Positions 20,575-31,571 of a DNA stretch of 35,482 nt are shown here, piece by piece (within the stretch, counting starts at the first letter, position 1; every line of letters starts with the position of its first letter). The position numbers were made by a program, and so were the translations under genes. Source of the DNA: Pleurotus ostreatus/Saccharomyces cerevisiae fusant (taxonomy: Eukaryota; Opisthokonta); the NCBI GenBank assembly GCA_024196135.1, contig JAMQCK010000228.1:1-35482 (forward strand), read 5' to 3'. Under the pieces are notes generated by a model, which saw nothing but the letters and a program-made list of their open reading frames with translations, searched no databases and was not told the origin of the DNA.

Positions 20575-20760
20575 CCAGCAGACCTTCTGGTTGCCAACGT
20601 TATTTACGATGTCATGAGGTCGCTGCTTCGCAGCAATTATCCGGACTGTCAATGTGGGATCTACCGCGGTGCATGATCATGCGATATGTGTGTATGGACG
20701 GGCTTGAGTACTAGAGCCAGTACAGATAGAGACGAAGGTATCCGGGGAGGACGAATGGCG

Positions 20761-20767
20761 TATAAAA
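20761..20767 (+). promoter_or_regulatory. TATA box of the RNA-dependent RNA polymerase gene
   Basis: TATAAAA in plus orientation, 51 bp upstream of the first downstream ATG (20818). If used, transcription would begin around 20790-20800, which supports 20818 as the first start codon and makes a long missing 5' coding part unlikely. Confidence 0.5.
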
Positions 20768-20817
20768 TCAGCTGGCTCAGCTAAAGTTGAAGTTGAACCT
20801 CAGGCGACTTGCGGCAA

Positions 20818-23800
20818 ATGCCGTCTCGGTGCCGCCGCTCGGTACCGCCGGCCTCGGCACCAATTTGGATTAGAGTTTTCTTCCGTCCATTCCCCATCCT
20901 TCCTGCTTTGCTCTTACCTTCATGGGCCTTCAGAGGACTACCAATGACACCCCAAAATGCACACAAATATTCCAGAGTCTTGAGAAGGATGCTTTCTAGC
21001 CTCGGCAGGGTGCTTCTCGACTCAACACGCGCTAATCAACGAACCCAATGATCAGCGATCCGCACGTGGTCTCTGACTCTTGTTCCCCGCACTCATCCCT
21101 TTCTCCTGAGGATTTCGCTATGGCTAGCGCGCTCTCGACGGTGAGGAAAGAGAGGAGGACGATTTGGAGACTGGACGTGGACCTCGAGAACGCGCGAGAG
21201 ACCCTTAACCCCGAAGTTCGCTTTGACTGTCGCGCATTCCGCTTGCTGGGTGACCCCGAGCGGCTGGTGTCCGTACGCTTCATACGCAAACCGAAGAAGG
21301 AGGACATCAAGGGCTGGATACGCCGCTGTCAGAGTGGGGGGAAGACTCTGAACGTCGATGGCACGAACGTGAAGTGCGTGTTCGACTGTTGAGTTGATGT
21401 TCGACGCGCTCATTGCCGTACTTCCCCCACCGTATGCCTGCATTCACGTTACTACCTCGCCCTCAGATACTCCTGGCTCGGTTTTACTGAGAGTCAACTC
21501 AAAGATGGAACATTCTTTCTCCTGCGCGAAGATGAGCAATGGACTGTCGATCGCTTCCTGGACGCCCTCGGCAACGTCAAGAGCGTGTACCAGCAATCCG
21601 GGTACGGCAAGTTCTGCGCGCGCCTCGGGCTGTCGTTCTCGACTACTAAGCCCGTCATGGATGTTAGTCATATCCCCTTGCTTCGTTTCCGTTTGCTGCA
21701 ACCTATGAGATCTCGACTCAGTGTTCATCCTCACCCCCTCCCAGATCCCCGACGAACTCGTCGCAACGATTCCTGACTTCACAGCCTCCGATGGTACTCT
21801 GTTCACCGACGGCTGTGGCCTCATACGCGACTCATGTGCCGCAGAGGTGTGCTCTGCGTTAGAGATATCAGAGGATACGACTGGCAAGCGTCTACTTCGC
21901 TTTGCTTATTGTGATTTTGGGGCTCTTACTTTCCCATCCCAGTCTTTCAGATCCGCCGTGGCGGAGTCAAGGGCCTCCTCGTGCGGTATCCGGATGCTGT
22001 CTTCGACCATATTTGCAGGGACGCTGGTCGTCGAGGTCCTATGAAAATTGCCCTCCGCCCCTCCATGCGCAAGTACTCCGGCGGCCCCACGGTACTCGAG
22101 ATCCACAGTGCGGCGCGCAGGCCGAGGAGCGCGCGGTTGAATAAGCATTTTATCATTTTGTTGTTGACGCTGGGCGTGGGGTTGGAGGTGGGTGGTGTTT
22201 CTCGGGTTTGAAAGGTGTTTTGGAACCATGATGTGCTTGAGCAGCCTGACTTCCCTATTACTCAGATGGCTAACACATTTCCCTACCCCTCTGCTAACAA
22301 ACTGCCCCTTCCAGGCCTTCGAAGCCCTCCTCCGCGCGAACCTCGAGTTCATCGGCCTGATTATGACTAGTCGGCAGCGCGCGCTCGATGCGCTCGATGC
22401 GGAGCTGGACTCGGATGGGGCGGGGTTCGATCAGGAGTGTGAGTCGTGATTGTTTTTCGAGGCGGAAGTGGTTCTCGTCGATGTGGCTCCATTTTCTTCT
22501 GAAGGCTCCTTTTCACTGGCATATTGTATAGCGTCGCAATCAGCAATCAGCCTACTGACTTGATAACACCCCCCCCCGTTACTAACCCCTACTCACCCCA
22601 CAGTACACGACCTCCTCCTCGCCGGCTTCCAACTCTCTGAGCCGCACATCCGGTGCCTTCTCGAGCGACTGCAGAAGCGCTCACTCGATGTGCTGCGGAA
22701 GAAGCTGAATATCAGGGTCAAGGTGAGTTCCTGTGTTTGATGGTGTTGTGTTCCTAGTATAATGGGCTTGGTGTGTTGTTGTATTGTGGGTTTGGCGTAC
22801 GGAACTGGACGGGACCATTCTATCCTATAATCCCACTGCATTAACCCCTTCCTTCCCTCTCAACCTCGATACTAACGGCCCCCTCCCCCCTCCCAGAACT
22901 CCTTCTACCTTTTCGGCGTCTGCGATGAGCTCAGCGTGCTACGCGAGGGCGAGGTCTACATCAACGTCGCCGGGGACGTGAAGCTAGGGACCGTGCTCGT
23001 GGGCAGGAATCCGGCCTATTCAACGAGTGGTGAGTTTCTATCCAGATTGGCGGCTCTATTCAGGTAAATTGGAGGGTGATGGGGTGGCCTTGAGATCGAT
23101 GAATGAATGTTGGGACTGACGACCTTCAGTCCTGCGCGTCCTGGAAGCAGTGAACAGGCCGGAGCTAGGCCATTTGCGGAACTGTATCGGTGCGCGCTGA
23201 TCGCAAAAGTATCAATCGCTGATTCGGAGTGGGCTGATGTGTTTCCCAGTATTCGCTTCGGAGGGCGCACGCTCAGAGACGAGCAAGATGCAGGGGTGAG
23301 TGAATTAACGTTCCTCTTATACTCACCCTTCAAACCACTCACCATCCTATAGCGACGTCGACGGCGATAACTTTTGGATTACAACGGAACCATCGCTCAT
23401 CCCTCCGCGCACGGCCGAGCCGCCTGCGTCTACTCAGCTCGTCTCTACCGCTCCTTCGACGTCAACGTCTGGAGCCGAACGCGCAATATCCGAAATAGAT
23501 ATGCACGAAGACGCGCTCAAGACCTACATGCGCCTGCGCCACAGCTTCGTGCTCGGGCAGGCGTCGAAGGCGTGGATGAAAAACGTGGTGCTGACGCCGG
23601 CGCTGGCGGACGCGCCCGTCGCAAGGGAATTGGCGGGGATTGTGGAGCGTGCGGTGGTGAGTTTGAGATGATGCTTGGTATACAGTGCCGCGCACCGTGT
23701 ACTACAGAATTGCATAGACTAAGTCGCCTCTAGGACCTCGTCAAATCCGGCGGCAGTGCGAGCCGGCTCGAGTCAAACTTGAAGACAACCCTCGGCACGA

Positions 23801-25263
23801 TGGTGATTCAGAAAACCCTGGGGCGAGACCCGCTCGCATTCTTGATCTCCATGATCTCATCGAGTCCCCGAGGCCAGCAGACCGACTTCACGATCGATCC
23901 TGACTTGGATTTGTCTGGGAGTGTTGAGCGTGAGGAATGGGAGGATTTGATAGAGGAGGCTAAGCGCGTTATGCCTCTGTTCAATAATGCGCTAGCATCG
24001 GCGATTCGGACAGAGCAAGGTGAGTGACGCCTGCTTCTTGTGTGTCGGCAGTAATTTCGTTGCTCATCTATGCATCATTGTAGAAACGGCCGAGGATGGC
24101 GATGACGAGCGGGAGGCGATGAGGGAGACCGATGTGGTCAAAGAGAGATTCTTGATCAGCCATTTCCCTCGTGCGTTTCTGAATCTGCTTTCCACTTATG
24201 GAACTGCTGACGACAGATAATCAGGTGTGAATATAATGTCCTTGCCTAAGCAATGGGCGAAGGCGTCCGCGTGGTACGTCACTGGCTACCGCGCAAATAG
24301 GGAGGCCTTCTCTTGGTTGCCAGCCCGTTACCTGGCAAACATCAAAGCCCGTGCGTCGCATGCTGTCCTTCGCGCTATTCGAGCTGACTGCTGGCAATGC
24401 ATACAGATAGCACCTCTCAAAGAGGTATTGCGCTCGCGGTCGGTCCGACAAACAGGCCTCTACACGCTTCTCCCCCGATTGTAGCGCCGCCACACCCACC
24501 TCCGCGCTCGGTTGAGATACGAGCCCCCGCTCAAGCTGAAAATGCTTCTCAGAGCGGCCTTGTCACCGTCCGACGCGGCCGAGGTGTTCCCACCGCCTCT
24601 ACCAGCTCATCCTCGAGAGACCAATGGCGCAACGTCCCCGTAGCTACGACCCATATCCGCTCGTCCATCTCCACCGAGCGCTCTTCAGAATTCGGCTCTC
24701 CCCGCAGTACCTTGCGAAGTCCGCGCTCCTCCCGGCGGTCATCGTCTCATGGCTCAATCTACGAAGATGCACGAGAGTCGTTGTCCCCCAGAGCGCCCCC
24801 GCGCCCATTGTCAGTGGCCGCATACCCCATGGCCGAGTCCATAAGCGCAGTCACCCAGACATCGCGGCGTGCGGCAGACCCTCTGTCACGCGCATCCTCG
24901 CATACCCTTGTCGGCGATGACGGGCCCATTGCGGAACCCACCCCTCGACGCTACGCCGGCGCTGCGACAGCGCCCGTCATGCGTCAAGCGACGTCTAGCA
25001 GCTCGACTCTAGACTCGAGCGTCACGGCCGGGCCGGGAAGATTGCCAAGGGCGAACAACAAGCCTAAGGAACCCCAAGCGACGTTCATGCATTGCACAAA
25101 CGGGAAGACGGAGCACAGTGCTTGGGTGGTGCGCCATGCCAATGGGGTGCAGCGCACATATCATTGCTCTGATTGCGGTGCTCTTGTGAAGGAGCGATAT
25201 GACCATGTCGCTGGCGAATGGATCTCGACCAGCGCATCGCGCGCGCGTTTCGCGGGAGCGTGA
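20818..25263 (+). CDS. RNA-dependent RNA polymerase, QDE-1/SAD-1 family
   Basis: Cellular eukaryotic RdRP (two-barrel family) that makes double-stranded RNA for silencing. Exons from the reliable part: 21111-21373, 21467-21662, 21745-21889, 21943-22187, 22315-22438, 22604-22722, 22897-23029, 23130-23189, 23250-23295, 23353-23656, 23734-24019, 24084-24170, 24225-24350, 24407-25263; phases all agree. Family segments: ALSTVRKERRTIWRLDVDLE, WLGFTESQLKDGTFFLLRED, GYGKFCARLGLSFSTTKPVM, TLFTDGCGLIRDS, FQIRRGGVKGLLVRYPDAVF, IALRPSMRKYSGGPTVLEI, LNKHFIILLLTLGV, then the catalytic loop GGDVDGDNFW with the DxDGD triad at 23354-23368, and PKQWAKASAWYVTGY. The 5' end is uncertain: starting at 20818 needs a weak donor (AGG|GTGCTT, intron 21010-21110) and gives 1060 residues; starting at ATG 21048 gives 1017. 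A 285-residue Ser/Arg/Pro-rich tail follows the catalytic domain. Confidence 0.93.
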
Positions 25264-25536
25264 TCTTACTACTTCATTGTCTTGTTTCTGTATTTTATCT
25301 CGGATGTGTGCTCTCTCTATCGAATTATCTTGGTTCGCAATCATCGCGTTTGCATGTACAGGCTCGAAGCGAGCGGCTTATGAGTTGAACTTGGCTCCCG
25401 GCAAACACCGTATTGGTTTCGTTTGCACACAAGCATCAATGTTCACTGGACATACTGAAAATCGGTTGATATGCAGGCTACAAGGTGAGCCCATTCCAAG
25501 AAGACGTGCCAAATCGTAGTCAATACTGTCTGCCTA
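25264..25536. other. Convergent 3' region between RdRP and helicase
   Basis: These 273 bp lie between the polymerase stop (plus) and the helicase stop (minus). The region must hold both 3' ends. No gene is seen. Because 3' UTRs in fungi often exceed 135 bp, the two transcripts may overlap. Confidence 0.6.
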
Positions 25537-28500
25537 CTACTCTACATCGCGCCACGGCCTGTCGATAGCCCCGTCATCGCCAGCTTGCCCCTCCTCACCA
25601 GAGCCGACAGTGGCAAGCGTCAGCTCTTCCATACGCCTTGTGAAGTCATTCATATCGTCGATGGCTTCCTGTGCCATCGTCTGACCGTCCTCCGGCGCAA
25701 CCTCATCCCACGACGGTGCACCAGTCCAGCCTCCGTTGACGTGAATGTAGTGCAAGAACGAGCTCCAAAGCGGGTCGAGCGCTAGCACGTTCGGGTCGCC
25801 AATGATAATCAGGAGCGCTTTGGCGCGGGTGACGGACACTACGGAAGGCGTCGGAGGGCATTCGATAAGGTCAAAGAGAAGCACGCACCGTTGAAGCGAC
25901 GCGGGTTGGCGACAAAGCCGAGGGTGTGACGAAGATCGTACTGAATAAATTCTTGACTGCTCCTAACCGTGGAGATGATGATCACTCGTCGCTCCTGCGA
26001 GGCCTTGTTAACCTATTGTACCTTCGGTACGAATATCATGCGTACCTGGCCTTGAAATTCCTCAACGCTTCCAACCTTGATTTTCTCTGCGCCGGAGCTC
26101 TGAAGCGCCTTGCGTATCTTCACACATTGCGCATGATACGGAGCAATAACACCAATGTCATCGTCCGCTGTGAGGGGTCGTGAGCACATTGCTAACTTCA
26201 CGTCTATCCGGAGCACGTACTGGCACGGAACCCAGTTGTCGAGCGCGCCTGCTTCAGCTTCTCGATGTAGTTCTTGACCTGCAGTGCCTCGTGGATGTTG
26301 AAGAACGAAGGTGACGACGCCTCGCGGTCGTCCTTGCCGGAGATCGCGTGGAAGATAATGGGGAAGTTCTTGTTGGGGAGCTCGGGCCATCCGATATAGG
26401 AGTTGATCGTCTTCGGGCTCGCACAGGGCTCGAGCTCGCCGCGGTAGAAGCGCTCATTTGGGAAGCGCAGGATAGCTGCATGTGAGCGGTAGTTTTTCGT
26501 TAGCTTGACGACACTACTGGTGTCAGAAGGACATGCGATTAAATAAAGTCGTGCGACTTACGATTTGCCAAAGCCCGTCTGCTGGTCGTACACCTCCCGC
26601 TGCATCAACCTCTCGATGTAGCTCGTCTCAAGACCCAGCTGCGATGCAATCCGCGACCGAATTATAGGACCAAGCTGCTGCGGATCTCCAGAAAGGATCA
26701 CATTCGTGTCGTTGTCCGCCATTGTCTTGATTGCAATCATGGCCTCCGGCTCGGTGGCTTGACCGGCCTCGTCGATGAAGATATGCGAATAGTGACCTCG
26801 AGGCAAACCGCGACCGGTGAAGATCGACGCCGACACGCATGTCGTAACGACGACCCGGAACCTCTTCATGATCGCGCCAGTGGGTATCTTGAATGGGCCG
26901 GCGTACTTGATCCTGTCGGTCACGCAAGTGTATTTCCTGAGTTCGTTTGGGACCTGACTGGTCTGCCGAGAGGGGGCGTAGAAGCGAAAGAGTTCCGACT
27001 CGGACAGTGAGGTCAGGCGAGAGGCAATGAGATCTGCAGCTGAGTTCGAGGGTGCGCAGGCGATAATGCGCGCGTTGGGATCCTTCTTCAGGACTTGAAG
27101 AATGGCTTCGACGATCGTGACCTGGGAAACAATTAAGCCAACGGGAAATGCAGCGCGCAATGTCTGTTTACAGTCTTGCCTGTGCCAGGACTTCGAAAAC
27201 TCAGCGCACGGCTTCAGAAGAAGCGGTGGATATAACTCACGGCCCGAACACAACAAACGGGAGCGAACCCTTGGGCAGCTTCACGATAGACGCAATCGCC
27301 TGCATCTGCGGCACATTCGTAGCGACATGTGGATTCGTGACCCGTATTCTGCCTGTCGGTATGCGCGAGGTGGTCCGCAGATGCTCTTCCTCTGGGAACA
27401 GTACACGTGGCTGGTCGAAGACGGTATCGAGTGCTTGGTGCTGCCGACGCAAAGGTATCCGGTTGAGCTTGAAGCGCGCCGTATATCGTTGATATGGGGA
27501 CCACCCGAACGACGAATGGAACTTCAGCCCGACTTCAGCCTGGCGCACGACATGCACGCGGCCCTCGAACCAGCGACCAGTGTTCTCGCCAGACTTTTGC
27601 ACCAGGATTCTGTCGCCTGCTTGATATTCAGTTTCGTGTGAAGGAATCCCAGGGATCGAAGCGCACCTATGAGCACACTTGGTCGCTTCTCAGCCAGACC
27701 GGGCACCTCGAGACTAAAGTATCGTCAGTGATCCGGCGTCGAGAAGTAGTAGACCTAACGACTTACTAGTAGTAATGGTCCTGGCGACCGGTGGAAAATC
27801 CAAGTCGATTGAATTGCATGAAGGCTTGCTTTTTCAGTTCGGCGTCCTCGATGTCGTAGATTTCCAAGTCCCGTCTGTTTCCAGGTGTCAGCTTGCACTT
27901 CGTGGATGATAAATAAGCAAACGACGGACTCAGAGCGATACTCCTCCACCCACAACAGACACTTGAAGTGCTTCGAGTGATTCACACTGTCGAAAACACG
28001 CGGAAGGAACGTCCCGCGCAGCTGCCCAACGACCTCCTTGTCGTTGCTCCTCGACAGCACATCATGCATATACCGCGGTATGTTCGCCTGCGGGAGCTTG
28101 CTGATATACGTGATTGCGTCCAAGACCTCCGGCTTCGGGCCCTCGATGACTTCAGTCTCGGGCGAGCGGTCCACCCGGCGTCGTGGCTGATACGGCGCAA
28201 CTGGCTTAAGCTCCTCAAATGTCTCCTTGTCGCCGACGCTTGCGCGCAGGCTGCGGACTATGACGAACTCCTTTCTGAGCTGGACGTCCTCGAAGACGAC
28301 TTCGATGCGATCCTGGAAGATGCCCAGAAATTCCCCGCGGAAGGCAACTTCAATTCGAGTTGAGCCAGCGACCGAGACGTCCCCAGAGCTGCCCCCTCCC
28401 ACGACGCGTGGCGTAAAGCTGGCTGATACTCAGTTTCAGTAAAAGTCGGAGTCAATCGGAACGTACCCTGGGGGTCGAAATTTGCTCTTCGACGATGCCA

Positions 28501-29077
28501 AGTCAATGCGTATAATGCGCAATGGCGCATTAACCGTTTTCTTGACCGTACGCGCAAGCTCGACAGTCTGACCCACAGCAACCACGTCGAAGTCGAACTC
28601 CCCCTCGATAACTACGCCATTACGGTCTTGCTCAGCGTCCTCCAGCGCAGAGTGGTAGATCGCGTAGTCGGCGCAGGCCCTGTGAGGCGCTGACTGTACA
28701 TGTCTATCCCAGCGGTGATTCAGGATGTCCTTCCTGCAGATGCTGCAGTGCCGGAAGCCGGCAGGCGTAGCTTCCACGGGCTCTGTTTCTGGGGAGACGC
28801 CTCGGATTGCAGCCTGGTCCGCATGCGGTCGCCCATTGACATGGGAGTACCACGAAGAGCCGCTGATAATCTTGCCGCATATGGTGCAGAGCAGGCTGCC
28901 GATATAGCCTTTGAGGGCCTTTCGATGTTTCTTCCCTCCCAGATGCGAGTCAAGTTGTTCCTGTGAGGCGTAGAACCGAGCGCAGACAGAGCATTCGAAG
29001 GCGTCATGCCTGTAAGCGCAGGCGTCGCGAGAGCAGCGCCCCGTGGAGACGAGATCAGGACAAAGGGCAACAACCAT
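25537..29077 (-). CDS. SDE3/MOV10/Hrr1-like RNA helicase with zinc fingers
   Basis: Superfamily 1B (UPF1-like) RNA helicase of the SDE3/MOV10/Armitage group, 1011 residues. Eleven minus-strand exons: 29077-28467, 28418-27930, 27874-27767, 27713-27667, 27616-27241, 27190-27172, 27121-26562, 26516-26221, 26167-26046, 25994-25889, 25838-25537. The N-terminus has a CCCH finger (C6, C15, C20, H24) and three U1/matrin-type fingers (C29/C32/H45/H51; C64/C67/H79/H85; C111/C114/H126/H132). MOV10-type middle: [37 protein letters not shown]. Helicase motifs: I GPPGTGKT (543-550), Ia APSNSAAD (573-580), II DEAG (667-670), [11 protein letters not shown] (695-702), IV NYRSH (745-749), [11 protein letters not shown] (868-877), VI NVSVTRAK (911-918). 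All catalytic motifs are intact. Family members act in RNA silencing (SDE3, Hrr1, SAD-3). The neighbouring convergent RdRP strengthens that role here. The C-terminal tail is acidic. Confidence 0.94.
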
Positions 29078-29800
29078 TACTTAGGGGCACTCGAGTAGTG
29101 GTGACAGTGCAAAGGCAAGGGGGGCTGAAAAATTGAACAACGCGCCTCCGGCATGCAACGTGTACGGCATGGCATCAAGGGTCTTCGACCGCTCTATTCA
29201 GCTTGATTTGTTGGGTATCGGGCAGTCTGACACGCTCGGCGTCGAGTTAATTGAAGCATGTAAACCACCCTCAGCTTGCGAGTAAGGCGACTGGACGAAG
29301 ACAGAGACACGATAGGCACCATTCCATAGGAGCTACGAGCCATGATGATGGTCATGATCAAGAGGGATGTGACCAATGAATTCAGTGACCAGTCACAGAC
29401 TTTGTTCGACTTGTCAAGCAATGCCGTTGCCCACGCGTAGGCCAGGTATAGCTAGTGCACACCTTTAGAAAGCAATTTAGGCAGTGCTGTACGGAGAGGA
29501 GAGGGTAGGTTGAGTAGGGGTGGTATACAGGTGAGTCCGTAAGATATCGTGGCAACGTAGCACAATTATGGCTCGATCTTCGCCCTATAGTGTACATCTA
29601 GGGAGCAGTGAAAGAATGCAAGACTGTGAAGAGCATCTTAGCTAGGCGGGTTGCGTCTTTTGCCGGTTTGAAGACCCGGGCCTCCACCTCGCAGAGAGCG
29701 CGCGCCTGCCGTGTTGTGCGCATCCCGGGCGCGTTCTTGGTGGAGGCAGCGTCAAGCGCGTCAGGGGTCTAGCCCTACAGACTTGCCAGTGACGCAAGTA
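29078..29800. other. Intergenic region upstream of the helicase
   Basis: About 720 bp between the helicase start and the MRS2 stop, both minus strand. It should hold the helicase promoter and MRS2 3' UTR. No supported gene, repeat or RNA is seen. No convincing TATA box was found close to the helicase start. Confidence 0.5.
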
Positions 29801-31571
29801 CTATGGCCACCCATCTCCAATACGCTCGCGCCCCAAAGGCAGAGGCAAGAACGGCCGCCTCCGCTGTCGCGGACTATGCGTGCTCGACAGGCCGACCTTC
29901 CTGATCTTGCGCAGTCTGTGAAGGGGCGTCAGTCAACTTTCCTTACACCACAAGCTTATCTCATCCCCTCAAACAAACAAAACAAAGCCACCACTCACAT
30001 CCTGAACCCCCTCCACGCCACCAAGATCGCCACCACGCCCGAGACGCCCGACATGACCCAGAACGCGTGCGCGTCGTCCTCCCAGCCCGTGCGCAGGTTC
30101 ATGCCGAAGAGGCCCGCGATGAGGGTGCCGATGCCGATGCCGAGGGTCGCGATGGAGACCTTGAGGTCCAGCGTCAACAACGCATTCCGATTCGAGTCGA
30201 GGATGAGCTCGACAATCTCTTGCGTGGATTGAACATTGCTCTATAGCGGCGACAGGGTCAGGAGCTGTTCCGAAAACCCAACAAGACCGTGAGTATACAT
30301 ACCTGCATACTCTGCGCCTCATTCACAATCTCCTCGACCTGCTTCGAGAAGGACTCGAGGATGAACTCAATCTCCTCGTGGTCCTCGTCCGGACGCTCCG
30401 CGTTATTTTTCTTGTCGGTGAGGTACATCGCGGCAAGGTCTTCGTCCGTGTCGAGGAGTTCGTCCAAGCAGTCTTGCACCAACTTCGCCCGGTTCTGAAA
30501 GCTATCTAACCGCCTGGAGTAGTACAGCAGCCGCTTGAACCTGTCGTGGTCGATGTCGTCCTCGAGCTCGGCGAGGAGGGTGCCAACGAGGTTGCGGATG
30601 AAGACCATTTCGACCTCGAGGGCGCTCAGACAGGAGAGGAGAATGGACTCGAGGGCGCGGAATTCGTAGGGGAGGCCGGTGGCTTTGCTGCGGAGGTTAT
30701 GCTGGAGGAGGTAAGAGCGTCAGCAAGAGTTGGCGAGAGGACGGCGGTGGTGAGCTTTGACGAGAGATTTATGCGAGGGTAAGATACTCACTTGCAAGTG
30801 GTAGAGGAAGGTGGAATGTAACCTGGAGTCGACGGAGCCGTAGGTGTCGAAGAGGACCACAGCATCGGCTTTGATGAGGGCGCGGAGGTGGAGGATGTTG
30901 ACTAGAATGGACTCTTTGCGAACCAGGATAGTGGGGACGAGGTTGGGTATTCGGGAGTCAATCTTGCGGAGATCTCGTATCTGAACGAAGGTGAGCCAAC
31001 TGTCATGGAGTCGGGGCGGGGGGCACACGTACGTTGAGGCCATGCTCGGCGCTTAGATCGGACTTCTTGAAATGACCGGACACGGTCTCGACGTTTCCTG
31101 GCACAATAAGTTGAATATCCTACTTCCACGTAAGAAAACTCAATAAACACCTTGGGCGTCTAAGATCGTACCTGTACACTGCTGTGAGCTGTATATTCAG
31201 AAAGGGCAGAGCTGTGACGCACATCTCATCTTCAGGTCGGCAGGCTGCCTCCCCTTCATCAGCTTCTCCAGTATAGCCGCCTTCTGCACCTCCGCCTCCG
31301 CATCCCAAGCGTCCTGCTCCTCGCTTCGGCCGAGCGACCAATTGAACCCGCGGAGCCCACCAATGCGGATATGGTGTATGATGCGGAACGGCTGCTTCTC
31401 GGGCTCGCTCTGCGCGCGGAGCCCGACATGGAACGACCGTGAGGGGAACGCCGTTCGTGCTGAGCCGAGCCCTACGAGGCCCGGCCAGGGACGCATCCTG
31501 TGCAAGCTGGCTGAGGACTTCACATTGGTGGTTACATATCGTCCACAGAGGTCAGCTAGCCGAGCATTCAT
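29801..31571 (-). CDS. MRS2: Mitochondrial Mg2+ channel, CorA family
   Basis: Inner-mitochondrial-membrane magnesium channel, 459 residues, pentameric in known relatives. Seven minus-strand exons: 31571-31223, 31171-31151, 31097-31033, 30980-30792, 30701-30303, 30240-29999, 29915-29801; all phases agree. The N-terminus (MNARLADLCGRYVTTNVKSS and the following Arg/Ser-rich part) is a mitochondrial targeting peptide. The matrix domain has DLRKIDSRIPNLVPTILVR, SILVNILHLRALIKADAVVL, FDTYGSVDSRL, and the long acidic helix with LLDTDEDLAAMYLTDKK. Transmembrane helix 1 ends in the signature GMN (residues 387-389) in TLIAGLFGMNLRTGW; helix 2 is FWVMSGVSGVVAILVAW. The basic C-terminal exon (LRKIRKVGLSSTHSPRQRRR) depends on splicing at AT|GTGAGT; reading through would stop immediately after RGFRM. 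Exon 2 is 21 nt, encoding part of KMRCTILDAQGN. Confidence 0.96.

Larger units (their letters stand above)
20476..20817. other. Divergent intergenic region, GH16 and RdRP
   Basis: This 342-bp region separates the start codon of the GH16 gene (minus) from the likely first ATG of the polymerase gene (plus). Both promoters must lie here. TATA boxes are visible for each direction (20568-20574 minus, 20761-20767 plus), about 190 bp apart. Confidence 0.6.

Noticed and set aside
20818..25263. RdRP as an integrated viral element
   Set aside because: It has about 13 spliceosomal introns, the cellular two-barrel DxDGD motif and family features of fungal silencing polymerases; viral RdRPs use an unrelated GDD palm.
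27241..27505. Possible intron starting GTGGTC at 27504 in the helicase
   Set aside because: The frame stays open and encodes the conserved MOV10 segment [15 protein letters not shown], so the sequence is coding.
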